From: Firmicutes bacterium UBA3932 | GTDB taxonomy: Bacteria > Bacillota > Clostridia > Peptostreptococcales > Anaerovoracaceae | NCBI GenBank assembly: GCA_002385825.1 | Contig: DGEG01000151.1 | Location: forward strand, 1-49,848 | Length of the DNA: 49,848 nt | Direction: 5' to 3' | Shown: positions 1 to 8,889 of the stretch, in pieces | Layout of the letters: each line of letters opens with the position of its first letter | How positions within the stretch are numbered: the first letter of the stretch is position 1 | Program-made: the position numbers and the translations under genes | Notes under the pieces: generated by a model | What the model saw: the letters and a program-made list of their open reading frames with translations, nothing else | What the model was told of the DNA's origin: nothing | Database searches by the model: none

Positions 1-1
1 C

Positions 2-1192
2 ATTGATGCTTATAAAAGCGTTTCTTCCGCTCAGCAGGGTTCCTACGGACCGTTTATTGAATTGATAAGGTCTGCCAAAGTGATTGATCCGTTAACTGTT
101 CAAATTCAATTCACAGATGCGGAAAACGCCACCGTTGAAAACCTGGTATTCCCTATTCTTCCTTCTCATAAATACAGCAGACCCAGCGATCTCGCCAGGG
201 ATACGAGTAATTATATTCCCATGGGTACGGGGCCATATATCATAAGCGATATGGAGGAAGGAAAGCAAATCACCCTATCCGGAAACCTCAATTATCGCGG
301 AACTGTACCCAAAAATATTTTGTTATTTAAATTTATGCCGAATAAAGAGGAAGCTGTAAATCTCTTTGATGTGGGCGAAATAAATCTTGCATTCCTCAGA
401 GCCATAAACAGAAATACCCTGGTAGAAGATAAAGTTGTCAAAATGGTGTCCTTTCCGTCTAATGAGGTGGAGGTGCTCGGATTCAATTTCAGCCACGGGG
501 CATTGCAGAATCGCGGTCTTCGTCAGGCCATCGCTCACGCCGTAGACAATCAGATGATTCTGGAAACTTGTTATTATAACAACGGGATATTAAACCAGAC
601 CATCTTTTATCCGGGTTATAGAGGCATTGAAAGTGAAGGCGCACTTTATGGATACGATCTGGACAAGGCTGCATCCCTTTTGAAAGCATCAGGATACGAA
701 GGCTTGTCCCTCAGTTTGGTCTTTAATGCTGAAAACCATGCGCGCAATCTGGCGGCGCAGATCATAAAATCCGGGTTGGAGAAGGTGGGAATTTCCGTTA
801 CATTAGTACCTTTGGAAAATGAAGATTATTATACAGCTCTTACAAGGGGCGATTTTGATTTATATCTGGGCGGCTTCCGGTTCAGCGAGAACTATGACTT
901 GCGCCCGGTTCTTCAGTCTGACGGCGAATACAATTACACCCGATATTCCGATGCCCGGATGGATGGGTTGCTGGATGAACTGCAACGCGGTATATCAGCA
1001 GAACAGAAGAGGAAAACTTTTCAATCTATTCATGAACTCTATGTTAAGGAAATACCCTACTATTGTATCCTGTATAAAACTTACGGAATTGCCGCATCCG
1101 TCGATTTGACAGGTGAAATAGAACCCTATTTCTATCATATTTATCACGGGAGCGAAGACTGGCGTGTCACTTATGTAAAGCCCGAGGAATAA
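2..1192 (+). CDS. ABC transporter substrate-binding protein, peptide type (5'-truncated)
   Basis: This is the C-terminal part of an extracellular solute-binding protein of the SBP_bac_5 (oligopeptide/dipeptide/nickel) family. The reading frame is open from the window edge, so the signal peptide, lipobox and about a quarter of the protein lie outside. Family-like signs include the stretch MGTGPY near residue 78 of the visible frame, LRQAIAHAVDN about 100 residues later, and the Ala-Leu-Leu-rich helices typical of the two-lobed fold. Such proteins bind peptides or small ligands outside the membrane and deliver them to an ABC permease. No permease or ATPase gene follows, so any partner genes would lie upstream. 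The stop is TAA. The family is clear but the ligand cannot be told. Confidence 0.85.
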   Translation: MDAYKSVSSAQQGSYGPFIELIRSAKVIDPLTVQIQFTDAENATVENLVFPILPSHKYSRPSDLARDTSNYIPMGTGPYIISDMEEGKQITLSGNLNYRGTVPKNILLFKFMPNKEEAVNLFDVGEINLAFLRAINRNTLVEDKVVKMVSFPSNEVEVLGFNFSHGALQNRGLRQAIAHAVDNQMILETCYYNNGILNQTIFYPGYRGIESEGALYGYDLDKAASLLKASGYEGLSLSLVFNAENHARNLAAQIIKSGLEKVGISVTLVPLENEDYYTALTRGDFDLYLGGFRFSENYDLRPVLQSDGEYNYTRYSDARMDGLLDELQRGISAEQKRKTFQSIHELYVKEIPYYCILYKTYGIAASVDLTGEIEPYFYHIYHGSEDWRVTYVKPEE

Positions 1193-1214
1193 GCGGCTAA
1201 AGAAAAGCGTAATG

Positions 1215-1234
1215 CCTGCAACGTGAGATGCAGG
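1215..1234 (+). terminator. Weak hairpin after the substrate-binding protein gene
   Basis: CCTGCA and TGCAGG form a 6-bp stem around an 8-nt loop, 22 bases after the stop codon. There is no U-tract behind it, so it is at best a weak or Rho-assisted terminator. Confidence 0.3.
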
Positions 1235-1293
1235 ATTGTAGTTAGAATTGAGTAAAAGGGGAGAGGATCTTGATTTAAAGTATGATTTATATC

Positions 1294-1325
1294 TTGACAA
1301 AGAGTCTCCGGGAGGTTAGTATAAT
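1294..1325 (+). promoter_or_regulatory. Promoter for tRNA-Leu(GAG)
   Basis: TTGACA lies at 1294-1299. TAGTAT at 1317-1322 is spaced 17 bp from it, and it overlaps a TATAAT at 1320-1325 that would be spaced 20 bp. The tRNA starts at 1349, about 20 bases after the expected start site. This is a vegetative-type promoter judged from consensus only. Confidence 0.6.
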
Positions 1326-1348
1326 ATTCGCGGCAAAATGAAATACAG

Positions 1349-1431
1349 GCGGTTGTGGCGGAATAGGCAGACGCGCACGGTTGAGGGCCGTGTCCGAGAG
1401 GGTAAGGGTTCAAGTCCCTTCAACCGCACCA
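1349..1431 (+). tRNA. tRNA-Leu (anticodon GAG)
   Basis: The 7-bp acceptor stem pairs GCGGTTG with CAACCGC, followed by an A discriminator and an encoded CCA. The anticodon stem CACGG/CCGTG encloses a loop with GAG. A long variable arm is present, as expected for a class II leucine tRNA, and the T-arm contains GGTTCAAGTCC. It stands alone with its own promoter upstream and a hairpin terminator downstream. Confidence 0.96.
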
Positions 1432-1439
1432 TAAAAAGT

Positions 1440-1476
1440 CTTGAAATTTCAACGAATTTGGAATTTCAAGTTTTTT
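1440..1476. terminator. Bidirectional terminator between tRNA-Leu and the M23 peptidase gene
   Basis: CTTGAAATT (1440-1448) and AATTTCAAG (1462-1470) form a perfect 9-bp stem with a 13-nt loop. Six T residues follow on the plus strand. On the minus strand the same stem is followed by ACTTTTTAT, so it can end both the tRNA transcript and the convergent peptidase transcript. Confidence 0.8.
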
Positions 1477-2515
1477 ATTCTATATATGATTCGGGTATTT
1501 CCCTGATATCGTAAACCCGGTAATAATCCTTTGTTTCGGGATCCTTCTCAACTTCACATCGATTGCGGGAAAGAAGTCTCATGAGCTGATAGACGTCAAT
1601 CCAGATTTCGTTTGGGCTGTCTTTTTGAGATTCATGGAAAATAAGCTGGAGTCCGATATGCAGGTGTGCCTGCCGGATATTGTTGACATTTTCAGTCCTG
1701 CTGTAACCCGTGCGTCCCAGATAGCCGATTACATCGCCGGGTTTGACTACGGAACCCACACTGAGTGATTTATGAAAGGGAAAGTCTTTGCGTAGATGAG
1801 CATAATAGTAATATCTTTTCCTGTCATAGCTTCTTATACCGATTCGCCACCCTCCGTACTGGTTCCAGCCCATAGCTTCTATTATGCCGCCTTCCACGGC
1901 AACGACAGGTGTGCCTACGGACCCTATCATATCGTGTCCTAAATGGCGACGGAAAAAACCGTAGGACCGGCCGGCGCCGAAATCATAATAATGACTATAA
2001 TAATAATTTTTTGCAATGGGACAAAATGCTTTGAGCCCGTATTTTCGTTCCCAGCGCTTGCCGGTAGGTGATGTTTCGTCTGGTACTTCGATTTCATAGT
2101 CACCCACCAGTCCTGACAGAATGGCTGTATAAGCTTCATGGTAATAATCGTAATACTTCATGTCCTGGGCCAACATTTCCATGGTTTTTCCATCGCGAAG
2201 CTTATCAACCACTGAATCGATCTGACCGGTTTTAAAGTTCCTGAAATTATTGCCGTTTTCTGCAGCCAGATATGCGAGAAGTTCAATCCAATCAAGAGGG
2301 ATTTCACTATTGCGTGATTCGATATGCAGCTTCAGCGAATAATCCAGAGCTTCGTATGGCACATTGAAATCCACCCATTTAATATAATCCGCATCCTTCG
2401 ACTCCGCAGTTTTTGCAGGGGCAAAGGAGAAGTACCAGCCGCTGCCAATAAATAATACCGTTATAAGGCCTGCAATCAAGAAAAGGCTCAATTTGCGTTG
2501 AAGCAAATACCGCAT
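1475..2515 (-). CDS. Membrane-anchored M23 (LytM-type) peptidase
   Basis: The N-terminus has one hydrophobic segment (about residues 10-30, LFLIAGLITVLFIGSG), so the protein is probably anchored in the membrane with its domain outside. The C-terminal half carries the M23 zinc site: HLGHD (first His and Asp) and HLHIG (last two His). This fold cuts peptidoglycan cross-links or acts as a degraded scaffold; the zinc-binding residues look complete here. A Tyr-rich stretch (NYYYSHYYDFG) precedes the domain. The central region of about 150 residues has no fold I recognise. I chose ATG at 2515; a TTG four codons upstream (2527) is possible, but its Shine-Dalgarno distance is too short. The gene is transcribed alone and convergent to tRNA-Leu. 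Its substrate and cell role are unknown. Confidence 0.85.
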   Translation of the reverse strand: MRYLLQRKLSLFLIAGLITVLFIGSGWYFSFAPAKTAESKDADYIKWVDFNVPYEALDYSLKLHIESRNSEIPLDWIELLAYLAAENGNNFRNFKTGQIDSVVDKLRDGKTMEMLAQDMKYYDYYHEAYTAILSGLVGDYEIEVPDETSPTGKRWERKYGLKAFCPIAKNYYYSHYYDFGAGRSYGFFRRHLGHDMIGSVGTPVVAVEGGIIEAMGWNQYGGWRIGIRSYDRKRYYYYAHLRKDFPFHKSLSVGSVVKPGDVIGYLGRTGYSRTENVNNIRQAHLHIGLQLIFHESQKDSPNEIWIDVYQLMRLLSRNRCEVEKDPETKDYYRVYDIREIPESYIE

Positions 2516-2696
2516 GGAAATAGGCAAATCCTTTCATAGTTTCATAGGTAGATTCACTTTTTATATCTCATATCTATGATGTGAGTACAGGATTCATCAC
2601 GAAAAAAAGAATAATACTTTTCGCGATTAGAACACGTCGTTTTTCTCTATAATGAGTTTTGCCGGTGGGCGAAGGGTAAAGCGTAATAAAAAAGGA

Positions 2697-2724
2697 TTGA
2701 CAGGGGAAAAATTACTGATATAAT
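2697..2724 (+). promoter_or_regulatory. Promoter of the fatty acid synthesis operon
   Basis: A consensus TTGACA (2697-2702) and a consensus TATAAT (2719-2724) are separated by 16 bp, 76 bases upstream of fabT. This is the strongest promoter-like sequence in the window. Its -10 box runs into the FabT-like operator. Confidence 0.8.
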
Positions 2725-2740
2725 TAGATAGACTAACTAA
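2724..2740 (+). promoter_or_regulatory. Probable FabT operator
   Basis: TTAGATAG, one spacer base, then CTAACTAA form a 17-bp palindrome with a single mismatched pair. It covers the last base of the -10 box and the expected transcription start, the normal position for repression by a MarR-type dimer. That the regulator encoded just downstream binds here is inference. Confidence 0.65.
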
Positions 2741-2800
2741 ATAATTGCAAGAAGCGAGCTGCAGAAGAAGAACCTAGTATTAAAAGAAAGGAGGGCCTGT

Positions 2801-3289
2801 ATGGATACATTTGAAAGAGAGCTCAACGAGCTTCTCATTCAAACTTTCCGAGATATCCTGAAGGTGGAAGAGCTGATTCTTGACAGAAGCGCTCCCAAAC
2901 TTTCCGTATCGGAAGTACATTTGATTGAAGCGGTACGGAAGAGCAAGGACAGGGCCCTGACAGTCTCAGAGATTGCTTCTGAATTAGATATTGCGGTGCC
3001 ATCAGCTACAATAGCGGTTAACAAACTGGTCAAAAAAGGTTTTATTACGAAAGAAAAGAGCAAAGAAGACGGCCGCGCTGTGATTGTCCGGCTCACTCGG
3101 GAAGGAGAGAAAATATACCGGCTTCAACGGTATATTCATTATAAGCTTGTAAGGGCTGCAGCTCAGGATCTGACAGAAGAAGAGAAGGAAACATTGTTGA
3201 TCGGAGTTCGCCACCTTGACGAGTTCTTCAAGAAAAAAATGGCAAAATATGGAGGAGCGAATGAGTTTTCAAATCGTAGGAACAGGTAG
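2801..3289 (+). CDS. fabT: MarR-family regulator of fatty acid synthesis, FabT-like
   Basis: This 162-residue protein is a winged-helix MarR regulator. The recognition region lies at about residues 55-100 (LTVSEIASELDIAVPSAT, then NKLVKKGFI and the wing KEDGRAVIVRLT). In Firmicutes, FabT sits at the head of the fab operon and represses it when acyl-ACP is present; the same position here supports that role. It starts at ATG behind a strong AAAGGAGGG. Its last 29 bases overlap the start of fabH. A palindromic operator lies in its own promoter, so autoregulation is likely. The gene ends with UAG in an organism that can insert pyrrolysine at UAG. The family is certain and the target is inferred from context. 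Confidence 0.88.
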   Translation: MDTFERELNELLIQTFRDILKVEELILDRSAPKLSVSEVHLIEAVRKSKDRALTVSEIASELDIAVPSATIAVNKLVKKGFITKEKSKEDGRAVIVRLTREGEKIYRLQRYIHYKLVRAAAQDLTEEEKETLLIGVRHLDEFFKKKMAKYGGANEFSNRRNR

Positions 3290-4214
3290 AGCGCACCCGG
3301 AATTCGTGCTGAACAACGACATGTTGTCCCAGATTGTGGACACCAGCGATGAATGGATCGTTGCAAGGACGGGCATCAATACCAGATACGTAAGCACTCA
3401 TGAAACAATTACGGAACTTTCTGTAAAAGCTGCTGATAATGCGTTAAGCAAAGCGGGGATAGGGGCTAAAGATCTGGATCTGATTCTCTGTGCCACAATG
3501 AAAGGCGATTATGCCTGTCCTTCACTTGCATGTCTGGTGCAGAAGGAAATTGGGGCAGATTGTCCTGCAGTAGATCTTAACGCAGCATGTTCCGGGTTTC
3601 TTTATGCCTTGGATCAGGCGGATGCTTATATAGCATCGGGAAAAGTAGAAACAGTATTGATTATCGGGGCAGAGCTGATGACCCGTCATCTCGACTGGAC
3701 TGACAGGAGCACCTGCGTGCTCTTCGGAGACGGAGCCGGTGCAGTTGTTGTAAGAAAAGGCCACGGACTGAAATCCATTAAAATAACGGCAAAAGGTGAT
3801 GACGAACTGTTGGTCATTGGCAATACTTTTTGTCCCAGTCCATACGGAAAACAACCAAAGCTTGACCCGCATTTCCGCATGAAAGGCGGGGAAGTTTTCA
3901 AGTTTGCCGTAACGTCGGTTCTGCGCGATGTTAAAGATGTGATGAAAATGGCCGGCGTGGAAGTGAAAGACGTGAAAATGTTGATTCCGCACCAGGCCAA
4001 CCAGAGAGTGTTTCAGGTAGCAAAAGAAAAACTGGGTTTCTCTGACGAGCAGTTGGCAATGGGAATCGATCATTATGGTAATACCTCATCTGCAAGTATT
4101 CCCTTGTTGCTGGATGAGCTGATAGAGGAAGGAAAACTGAAACCTGGAGACATTATAGTGATGTCTGCCTTTGGAGGCGGCTTGACCACAGGGGCCTGCG
4201 TTATAGAGTTATAA
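3261..4214 (+). CDS. fabH: Beta-ketoacyl-ACP synthase III
   Basis: FabH condenses acetyl-CoA with malonyl-ACP and so starts each fatty acid chain in the cytoplasm. The Cys-His-Asn triad is visible: Cys in AACSGF, His in PHQANQRV and Asn in YGNTSSAS. At 317 residues it has the usual length. The start ATG at 3261 follows GGAGG at a good distance and gives the normal N-terminus (GTGRAHPE). The reading frame could be extended 45 bases upstream, but that would run further into fabT and has no support. It is the second gene of the fab operon. Confidence 0.96.
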   Translation: MSFQIVGTGRAHPEFVLNNDMLSQIVDTSDEWIVARTGINTRYVSTHETITELSVKAADNALSKAGIGAKDLDLILCATMKGDYACPSLACLVQKEIGADCPAVDLNAACSGFLYALDQADAYIASGKVETVLIIGAELMTRHLDWTDRSTCVLFGDGAGAVVVRKGHGLKSIKITAKGDDELLVIGNTFCPSPYGKQPKLDPHFRMKGGEVFKFAVTSVLRDVKDVMKMAGVEVKDVKMLIPHQANQRVFQVAKEKLGFSDEQLAMGIDHYGNTSSASIPLLLDELIEEGKLKPGDIIVMSAFGGGLTTGACVIEL

Positions 4215-4270
4215 AGAAATTGAACTTTCTATAAAAGAATATAAAATCAAAGTGTATGGAGGAATGAATT

Positions 4271-4495
4271 ATGACATTTGAAAAAATAGCTGAGCTTATC
4301 GCTGAAAACAAGGATATGGATCTATCCAATATCACTATGGAAACGTCCTTTGACGACATGGAACTGGATTCGTTGGACGTGATTGAAGTAGTCATGGCAA
4401 TCGAGGAAGCTTTCGGAATAACGTTGGAAATTGATGAAAACATAAAGACGGTTGGAGATCTGGTGGATCTTGTAGATAGCCTGATAGAGAATTAA
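4271..4495 (+). CDS. acpP: Acyl carrier protein
   Basis: This small acidic protein of 74 residues carries the growing acyl chain on phosphopantetheine. The attachment serine is Ser34 in the motif LDSLDVIEV. The high Asp/Glu content and the four-helix spacing are typical. It lies 56 bases after fabH and just before fabK, and its RBS is TGGAGGAA. Confidence 0.97.
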   Translation: MTFEKIAELIAENKDMDLSNITMETSFDDMELDSLDVIEVVMAIEEAFGITLEIDENIKTVGDLVDLVDSLIEN

Positions 4496-4526
4496 TCACT
4501 ATTAAAGAAATGGAGCAGGTACCAGA

Positions 4527-5471
4527 ATGAAAACGATTATTACGGAAATGCTTGGAATCGAATATCCGATCCTACAGGGAGGTATGGCTTGGGTGGCCAA
4601 TGCGTCTCTGGCAGGTGCCGTTTCCAATGCGGGAGGTTTGGGTATTATCGCGGCTGCAAACGCTCCTGCAGAGATAGTTCGTGAGGAGATTAAAAAGACC
4701 CGGGAGATTACGGACAAACCCTTCGGTGTAAATATCATGCTCATGAGTCCTTTTGTGGACGATATAGCAAAGCTTGTGGTTGAAGAAAACATCAAGGTGG
4801 TAACCACCGGTGCCGGCCTGCCGACTAAATACATGAAAGACTGGATTGCAGCCGGAATCAAGGTTATCCCGGTGGTAGCCTCCTGCGGCATGGCAAAAAT
4901 GGTTCAACGAGCCGGCGCTTCCGCTGTAATCGCGGAAGGCGGAGAAGCCGGAGGACATGTAGGCGAACTGAATACCATGCCTCTTATTCCTCAGGTCTGC
5001 GATGCGGTGGATATTCCCGTCATAGCGGCAGGAGGTATTGCCGATGGCAGAGGAATTGCTGCGGTTCTTATGCTGGGAGCGTCGGGTGTTCAGCTTGGAA
5101 CGAGATTCCTGGTTGCCCGGGAATGCACGATACATCCCAATTACAAGAATAAAATCTTAAAGGCGAAAGATATCGATACCATGACCACGGGAAAGAGGCT
5201 TGGACATCCGGTGCGCGCGTTAAAAACGCCCTTTACCAGGGCTTTCTTAAAAAACGAGAAGGACAGTACAAAATCAATCGAAGAACTGGAAGCTTTCGGA
5301 GCCGGAGCTTTGCGAAGAGCAGTGCAGGAAGGCGATGAACAAAACGGTTGCTTTATGGCAGGTCAAAGCAGCGGCTTAGTGAAGAAAGAACAGACTGTGG
5401 AAGAGATCATTCAGGAACTGATTGAGGAGACCAAGCAAACAATATTAGGTGGGTTGAAATGGGTAGAATAG
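4527..5471 (+). CDS. fabK: Enoyl-ACP reductase II (FMN-dependent)
   Basis: FabK performs the last reduction of each elongation cycle with FMN and NAD(P)H. It replaces FabI in many Firmicutes, and no fabI is seen in this window. It has the nitronate-monooxygenase-like TIM barrel: PILQGGMAW near the N-terminus, the catalytic region GGEAGGHVG around residue 140, and the phosphate-binding AAGGIADG. Length 314 is normal. The last 13 bases overlap fabD, indicating translational coupling. The gene ends with UAG. Lack of FabI would make the pathway resistant to triclosan-type inhibitors, as known for FabK organisms. Confidence 0.95.
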   Translation: MKTIITEMLGIEYPILQGGMAWVANASLAGAVSNAGGLGIIAAANAPAEIVREEIKKTREITDKPFGVNIMLMSPFVDDIAKLVVEENIKVVTTGAGLPTKYMKDWIAAGIKVIPVVASCGMAKMVQRAGASAVIAEGGEAGGHVGELNTMPLIPQVCDAVDIPVIAAGGIADGRGIAAVLMLGASGVQLGTRFLVARECTIHPNYKNKILKAKDIDTMTTGKRLGHPVRALKTPFTRAFLKNEKDSTKSIEELEAFGAGALRRAVQEGDEQNGCFMAGQSSGLVKKEQTVEEIIQELIEETKQTILGGLKWVE

Positions 5472-6370
5472 CTATTGTTTTTTCCGGGCAAGGCGCTCAA
5501 TATAGCGGCATGGGAAAAGAGCTGACCAGTTGTTCTGAAGCTGCAGCCAACGTGTTCAAAATGGCGGATGCAATTCGGCCAGACACGTCGAAGCAGTGTT
5601 TTGAAGGCAGCGATGAGGAGTTGCAGCAAACCGAAAACACACAGCCCTGCATCTTTTGCGTTAGCTATGCAGCGGCGGCGGCTCTTGCAGAAAAAGGTAT
5701 AATAGCAGATTGTGCCGCAGGTTTTTCTTTGGGAGAAGTGACAGCTCTGGCTTACGGAGGCTATCTATCTGAAGAAGAAGCCTTTAGTTTTGTCACGGCC
5801 AGAGCTCTGGCCATGCAGGAAAGCGGTAAAAGAAATCCCGGAGTGATGTTTGCAGTGTTGAAACTTGACAGCGAGGAAGTAACTAAGCTTTGCAGTTGCA
5901 GGGAAGGCTGTTATCCTGTGAATTTTAACGGAAAGACTCAGATATCCGTTTCCTGCACCGAAGAAGCCGCAAAGGACTTTCCCAAGGCAGTGGCGGCGGC
6001 AGGCGGCAAAGCTATAAAGCTTGCAGTAAGCGGCGGCTTTCACTCCCCTATGATGAGGGGGGCAAGGGAAGCTTTGGAGCGAGATTTCCGGGAATTGTCT
6101 TTCAAAGAAGGAACCATTCCCGTTTATTCCAACGTGACAGGAGAACCCTACAAAGGAAAGACGCAGTTATTTCAACAGATTGATTCCCCGGTACTATGGT
6201 ATCCGCTGATTCTGAACATGAGAAGGGATGGGGTGGATACTTTCATTGAAGCCGGACCCGGTAAAACTTTGAGCAATATGATTGCGAAGATACTTCCGGG
6301 AGCACGCATCCTGAATGTGGAAGACGAACAAAGCCTAAATAACACGGTGGAGGTGTTGAAGAATGCTTAG
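5459..6370 (+). CDS. fabD: Malonyl-CoA:ACP transacylase
   Basis: FabD loads malonyl groups from malonyl-CoA onto ACP. The nucleophile elbow is GFSLGE at about residue 90; most family members have GHSLGE, so the residue before the serine is Phe instead of His. The catalytic His is in GGFHSPMM. Length 303 is usual. It overlaps fabK by 13 bases and fabG by 8. The stop UAG is followed one codon later by UAA, a natural backup if UAG is read as pyrrolysine. Confidence 0.95.
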   Translation: MGRIAIVFSGQGAQYSGMGKELTSCSEAAANVFKMADAIRPDTSKQCFEGSDEELQQTENTQPCIFCVSYAAAAALAEKGIIADCAAGFSLGEVTALAYGGYLSEEEAFSFVTARALAMQESGKRNPGVMFAVLKLDSEEVTKLCSCREGCYPVNFNGKTQISVSCTEEAAKDFPKAVAAAGGKAIKLAVSGGFHSPMMRGAREALERDFRELSFKEGTIPVYSNVTGEPYKGKTQLFQQIDSPVLWYPLILNMRRDGVDTFIEAGPGKTLSNMIAKILPGARILNVEDEQSLNNTVEVLKNA

Positions 6371-7103
6371 CAATAAAAATGCAATTATAACAGGGGGTAG
6401 CCGGGGAATCGGTAGAGCGATTGCAAAGGAGTTCGCTTCTAAAGGAGCTTCTGTTGCTCTGATTTACGGTGGCAACAAGGAAGCTGCCCAAGAGACGGTG
6501 GCAGAGCTGGAAAAAATGGGAGCTAAAGCCTTGGCTTATCAATGCGACGTCAGTTCCTTTGAGGAAACTAAAAAAGCAGTAGAGAAGATCCTTGAAGACT
6601 TCTCCCACATAGATATTCTAGTAAATAATGCCGGGATTACAAAAGATGGATTATTGTTAACCATGGATGATGAGAGTTTCACCAGCGTGCTTGACACTAA
6701 TTTGAAGGGAAGCTTCTACATGATTAAGCATCTGTATTCTCATATGATGCGTCGCCGGCAAGGACGAATTATCAACATATCATCCGTTTCCGGCCTTATG
6801 GGCAATCCGGGACAGGCTAATTACTCCAGTGCAAAGGCAGGAGTCATCGGTTTAACAAAAACCGTCGCAAAGGAGTTGGCCGGAAGAAATGTGACTTGCA
6901 ACGCCATCGCTCCTGGATTCATCGAGACGGACATGACGGAAAGTCTCTCGGACAAAGTCAAGGAAACGGCGTTAGGTCTGATTCCTCTGAAAAGAATGGG
7001 GAAACCGGAAGAGGTGGCGAAGCTGGCTGCTTTCCTGGCCTCGGATGACAGCAGCTACATCACCGGACAGGTTATTAAAGTGGACGGGGGGTTGTATATT
7101 TGA
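6363..7103 (+). CDS. fabG: 3-oxoacyl-ACP reductase
   Basis: This NADPH-dependent short-chain dehydrogenase reduces beta-ketoacyl-ACP to beta-hydroxyacyl-ACP. It has the glycine-rich GGSRGIG near the N-terminus, NNAG, the catalytic Ser in ISSVSG and the YSSAK pair, and the C-terminal tetramer region GQVIKVDGG. At 246 residues it has standard length. It overlaps fabD at its start, and its TGA stop overlaps the TTG start of fabF. Confidence 0.97.
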   Translation: MLSNKNAIITGGSRGIGRAIAKEFASKGASVALIYGGNKEAAQETVAELEKMGAKALAYQCDVSSFEETKKAVEKILEDFSHIDILVNNAGITKDGLLLTMDDESFTSVLDTNLKGSFYMIKHLYSHMMRRRQGRIINISSVSGLMGNPGQANYSSAKAGVIGLTKTVAKELAGRNVTCNAIAPGFIETDMTESLSDKVKETALGLIPLKRMGKPEEVAKLAAFLASDDSSYITGQVIKVDGGLYI

Positions 7104-8335
7104 GAAGGGTAGCGATAACGGGAATGGGAGTAGTATCTCCTATCGGAAATGACATGGAAACCTTCCGGAAGAATCTGTTAGAAGGTGTATGCGGTATCGA
7201 TTACATCACGCGTTTCGACCCGGAAGAGTACAAAGTTAAGATTGCCGCAGAGGTTAAAGACTTCCGGATAACCGATCATGTTGACAAGAGTGAAGCTCGC
7301 CGCATGGATCTTTTTACCCAATATGCCGTCGTTGCCGCAAAGGAGGCGATTTCTCAAAGCTGTATCTTGGGCACCGTGGAACCGGAGAAGTTCGGCGTCT
7401 ATATCGGCTCTGGAATCGGCGGCATGGATACTCTGGTAAATACAATGGATAGATTCAGGGCGGGGGGGCCGAGAAAAGTTTCTCCTCTGTTCATTCCCAT
7501 GATGATTTCCAATATGGCCTCGGGCAACATTGCCATTCAATACAATGCTATGGGACCGTGCCTTCCTGTGGTGACAGCCTGCGCCACTTCGTCCCATGCC
7601 ATTGGAGAGGCTTATCGTGCTATACGTTTCGGATACGCAGATGCAATCATCGCCGGAGGAACCGAAGCAGCCATTAATTGTCTTGCAGTTGCCGGCTTTA
7701 CAAACAGCATGGCCTTATCTACCAGAAATATACCGAATGATAGCTCTATTCCTTTTGATGCAAGAAGAGACGGTTTTGTAATCGGGGAAGGTGCCGGTGT
7801 TGTAATTATGGAAGACTACGAACATGCGAAGAACCGGGGTGCAAAAATATTAGGAGAAATAGTGGGATACGCCAATACGTGCGATGCTTATCATATTACC
7901 GCACCTCACCCGGAAGCGGAGGGGGCGGCCAATGCGATCCGCCTTGCATTGGAAGAGGCAGGATATACCAAAGGTGTGAAGCTTTATTATAATGCACACG
8001 GCACATCCACACCCTTAAACGACAAAGTTGAAACCCTGGCACTTAAAAAAGTGTTGGGAGAAGACGGGGCAAGAGAGATATATATAAGCAGCACCAAGTC
8101 CATGACGGGACATATGCTTGGAGCGGCAGGAGCCGTTGAAGCCATCGCCTGTCTCATCGCTCTTGAAACGGGAGAAATCCCTCCAACGATAGGATATAAA
8201 GAACTCGATCCGGAATGCGATCTGAACTATACTCCTAATGTAAAAGCGAAGGTGGATGTGGAAATGGCCGTATCCACATCTCTTGGATTCGGTGGGCATA
8301 ACGCTGTCCTGGTTATTCGGAAAGGAGACAGATAA
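7100..8335 (+). CDS. fabF: Beta-ketoacyl-ACP synthase II
   Basis: FabF elongates acyl-ACP with malonyl-ACP. The Cys-His-His triad is visible: TACATSSHA, then AHGTSTPLND, then TGHMLGAAG. Length 411 is normal. The start is TTG at 7100, overlapping the fabG stop; this gives the expected N-terminus (RRVAITGMGVVSP), and a G-rich Shine-Dalgarno lies just upstream. The UAA stop overlaps the fabZ ATG by one base. Confidence 0.96.
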   Translation: MRRVAITGMGVVSPIGNDMETFRKNLLEGVCGIDYITRFDPEEYKVKIAAEVKDFRITDHVDKSEARRMDLFTQYAVVAAKEAISQSCILGTVEPEKFGVYIGSGIGGMDTLVNTMDRFRAGGPRKVSPLFIPMMISNMASGNIAIQYNAMGPCLPVVTACATSSHAIGEAYRAIRFGYADAIIAGGTEAAINCLAVAGFTNSMALSTRNIPNDSSIPFDARRDGFVIGEGAGVVIMEDYEHAKNRGAKILGEIVGYANTCDAYHITAPHPEAEGAANAIRLALEEAGYTKGVKLYYNAHGTSTPLNDKVETLALKKVLGEDGAREIYISSTKSMTGHMLGAAGAVEAIACLIALETGEIPPTIGYKELDPECDLNYTPNVKAKVDVEMAVSTSLGFGGHNAVLVIRKGDR

Positions 8336-8745
8336 TGAAGGTTCAGGATCTGGAAAAGATTCTGCCACATAGAAAACCGATGTTGCTTTTGGATGAAGCT
8401 AAGGTGGACGAATCAGGCAAAGCAATAGGAATTTATAATGTGAAAGGAGATGAATTTTTCCTCCAGGGGCATTTCCCCGGCAATCCGGTGGTGCCGGGGG
8501 TAATACTATGCGAAATGATGGCACAGACTTGCGCCGTCTTGTTTTCTCAAGATGTCAAGGATAAAAACCCATATTACACAAGCTTGGATAAAGTCCGTTT
8601 CCGTAATCCCGTAAAACCGGGGGACCGGGTAACCTTTGAATGCGAAATTATCAAGGCGAAACCCCCCTTTGTTTTCGCCAAGGGAAAAGGGTTTGTGGAG
8701 GGGAAACTGTGCATCCAAGGTGAATTCTCTTTCGCTCTCATATAG
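8335..8745 (+). CDS. fabZ: 3-hydroxyacyl-ACP dehydratase
   Basis: FabZ has the hot-dog fold and dehydrates beta-hydroxyacyl-ACP. The start LPHRKPM and the active-site segment HFPGNPVVPGV with the following Glu in CEMMAQ are clear. At 136 residues it is slightly short but complete. It is the last gene of the fab operon; acc genes for malonyl-CoA are not adjacent. It ends in UAG, with UAA 12 codons later. I see no strong terminator between it and the next gene. Confidence 0.96.
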   Translation: MKVQDLEKILPHRKPMLLLDEAKVDESGKAIGIYNVKGDEFFLQGHFPGNPVVPGVILCEMMAQTCAVLFSQDVKDKNPYYTSLDKVRFRNPVKPGDRVTFECEIIKAKPPFVFAKGKGFVEGKLCIQGEFSFALI

Positions 8746-8889
8746 TTTTTTATATTTGGTTTCAGGCATTTATTATAATTTTCAAAAAGCATCTGACATC
8801 AAGTGCAAAATGTGATAAAATTAGTCCTATATTTTTATTGGAATAAAACGGGCGAATCATAACAATACAGTAATTGCGGAGTGTGGGAA

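Noticed and set aside
3522..4073. Long reverse-strand open frame opposite fabH
   Set aside because: Its composition is that of a shadow frame (many Phe, His, Cys) without recognisable domain or RBS; the same holds for other antisense frames, for example at 15080-15829, 5765-6043 and 37009-37584.
6368..6376. fabD UAG as a pyrrolysine codon
   Set aside because: UAA follows one codon later and FabD is already full length, so it is an ordinary stop.
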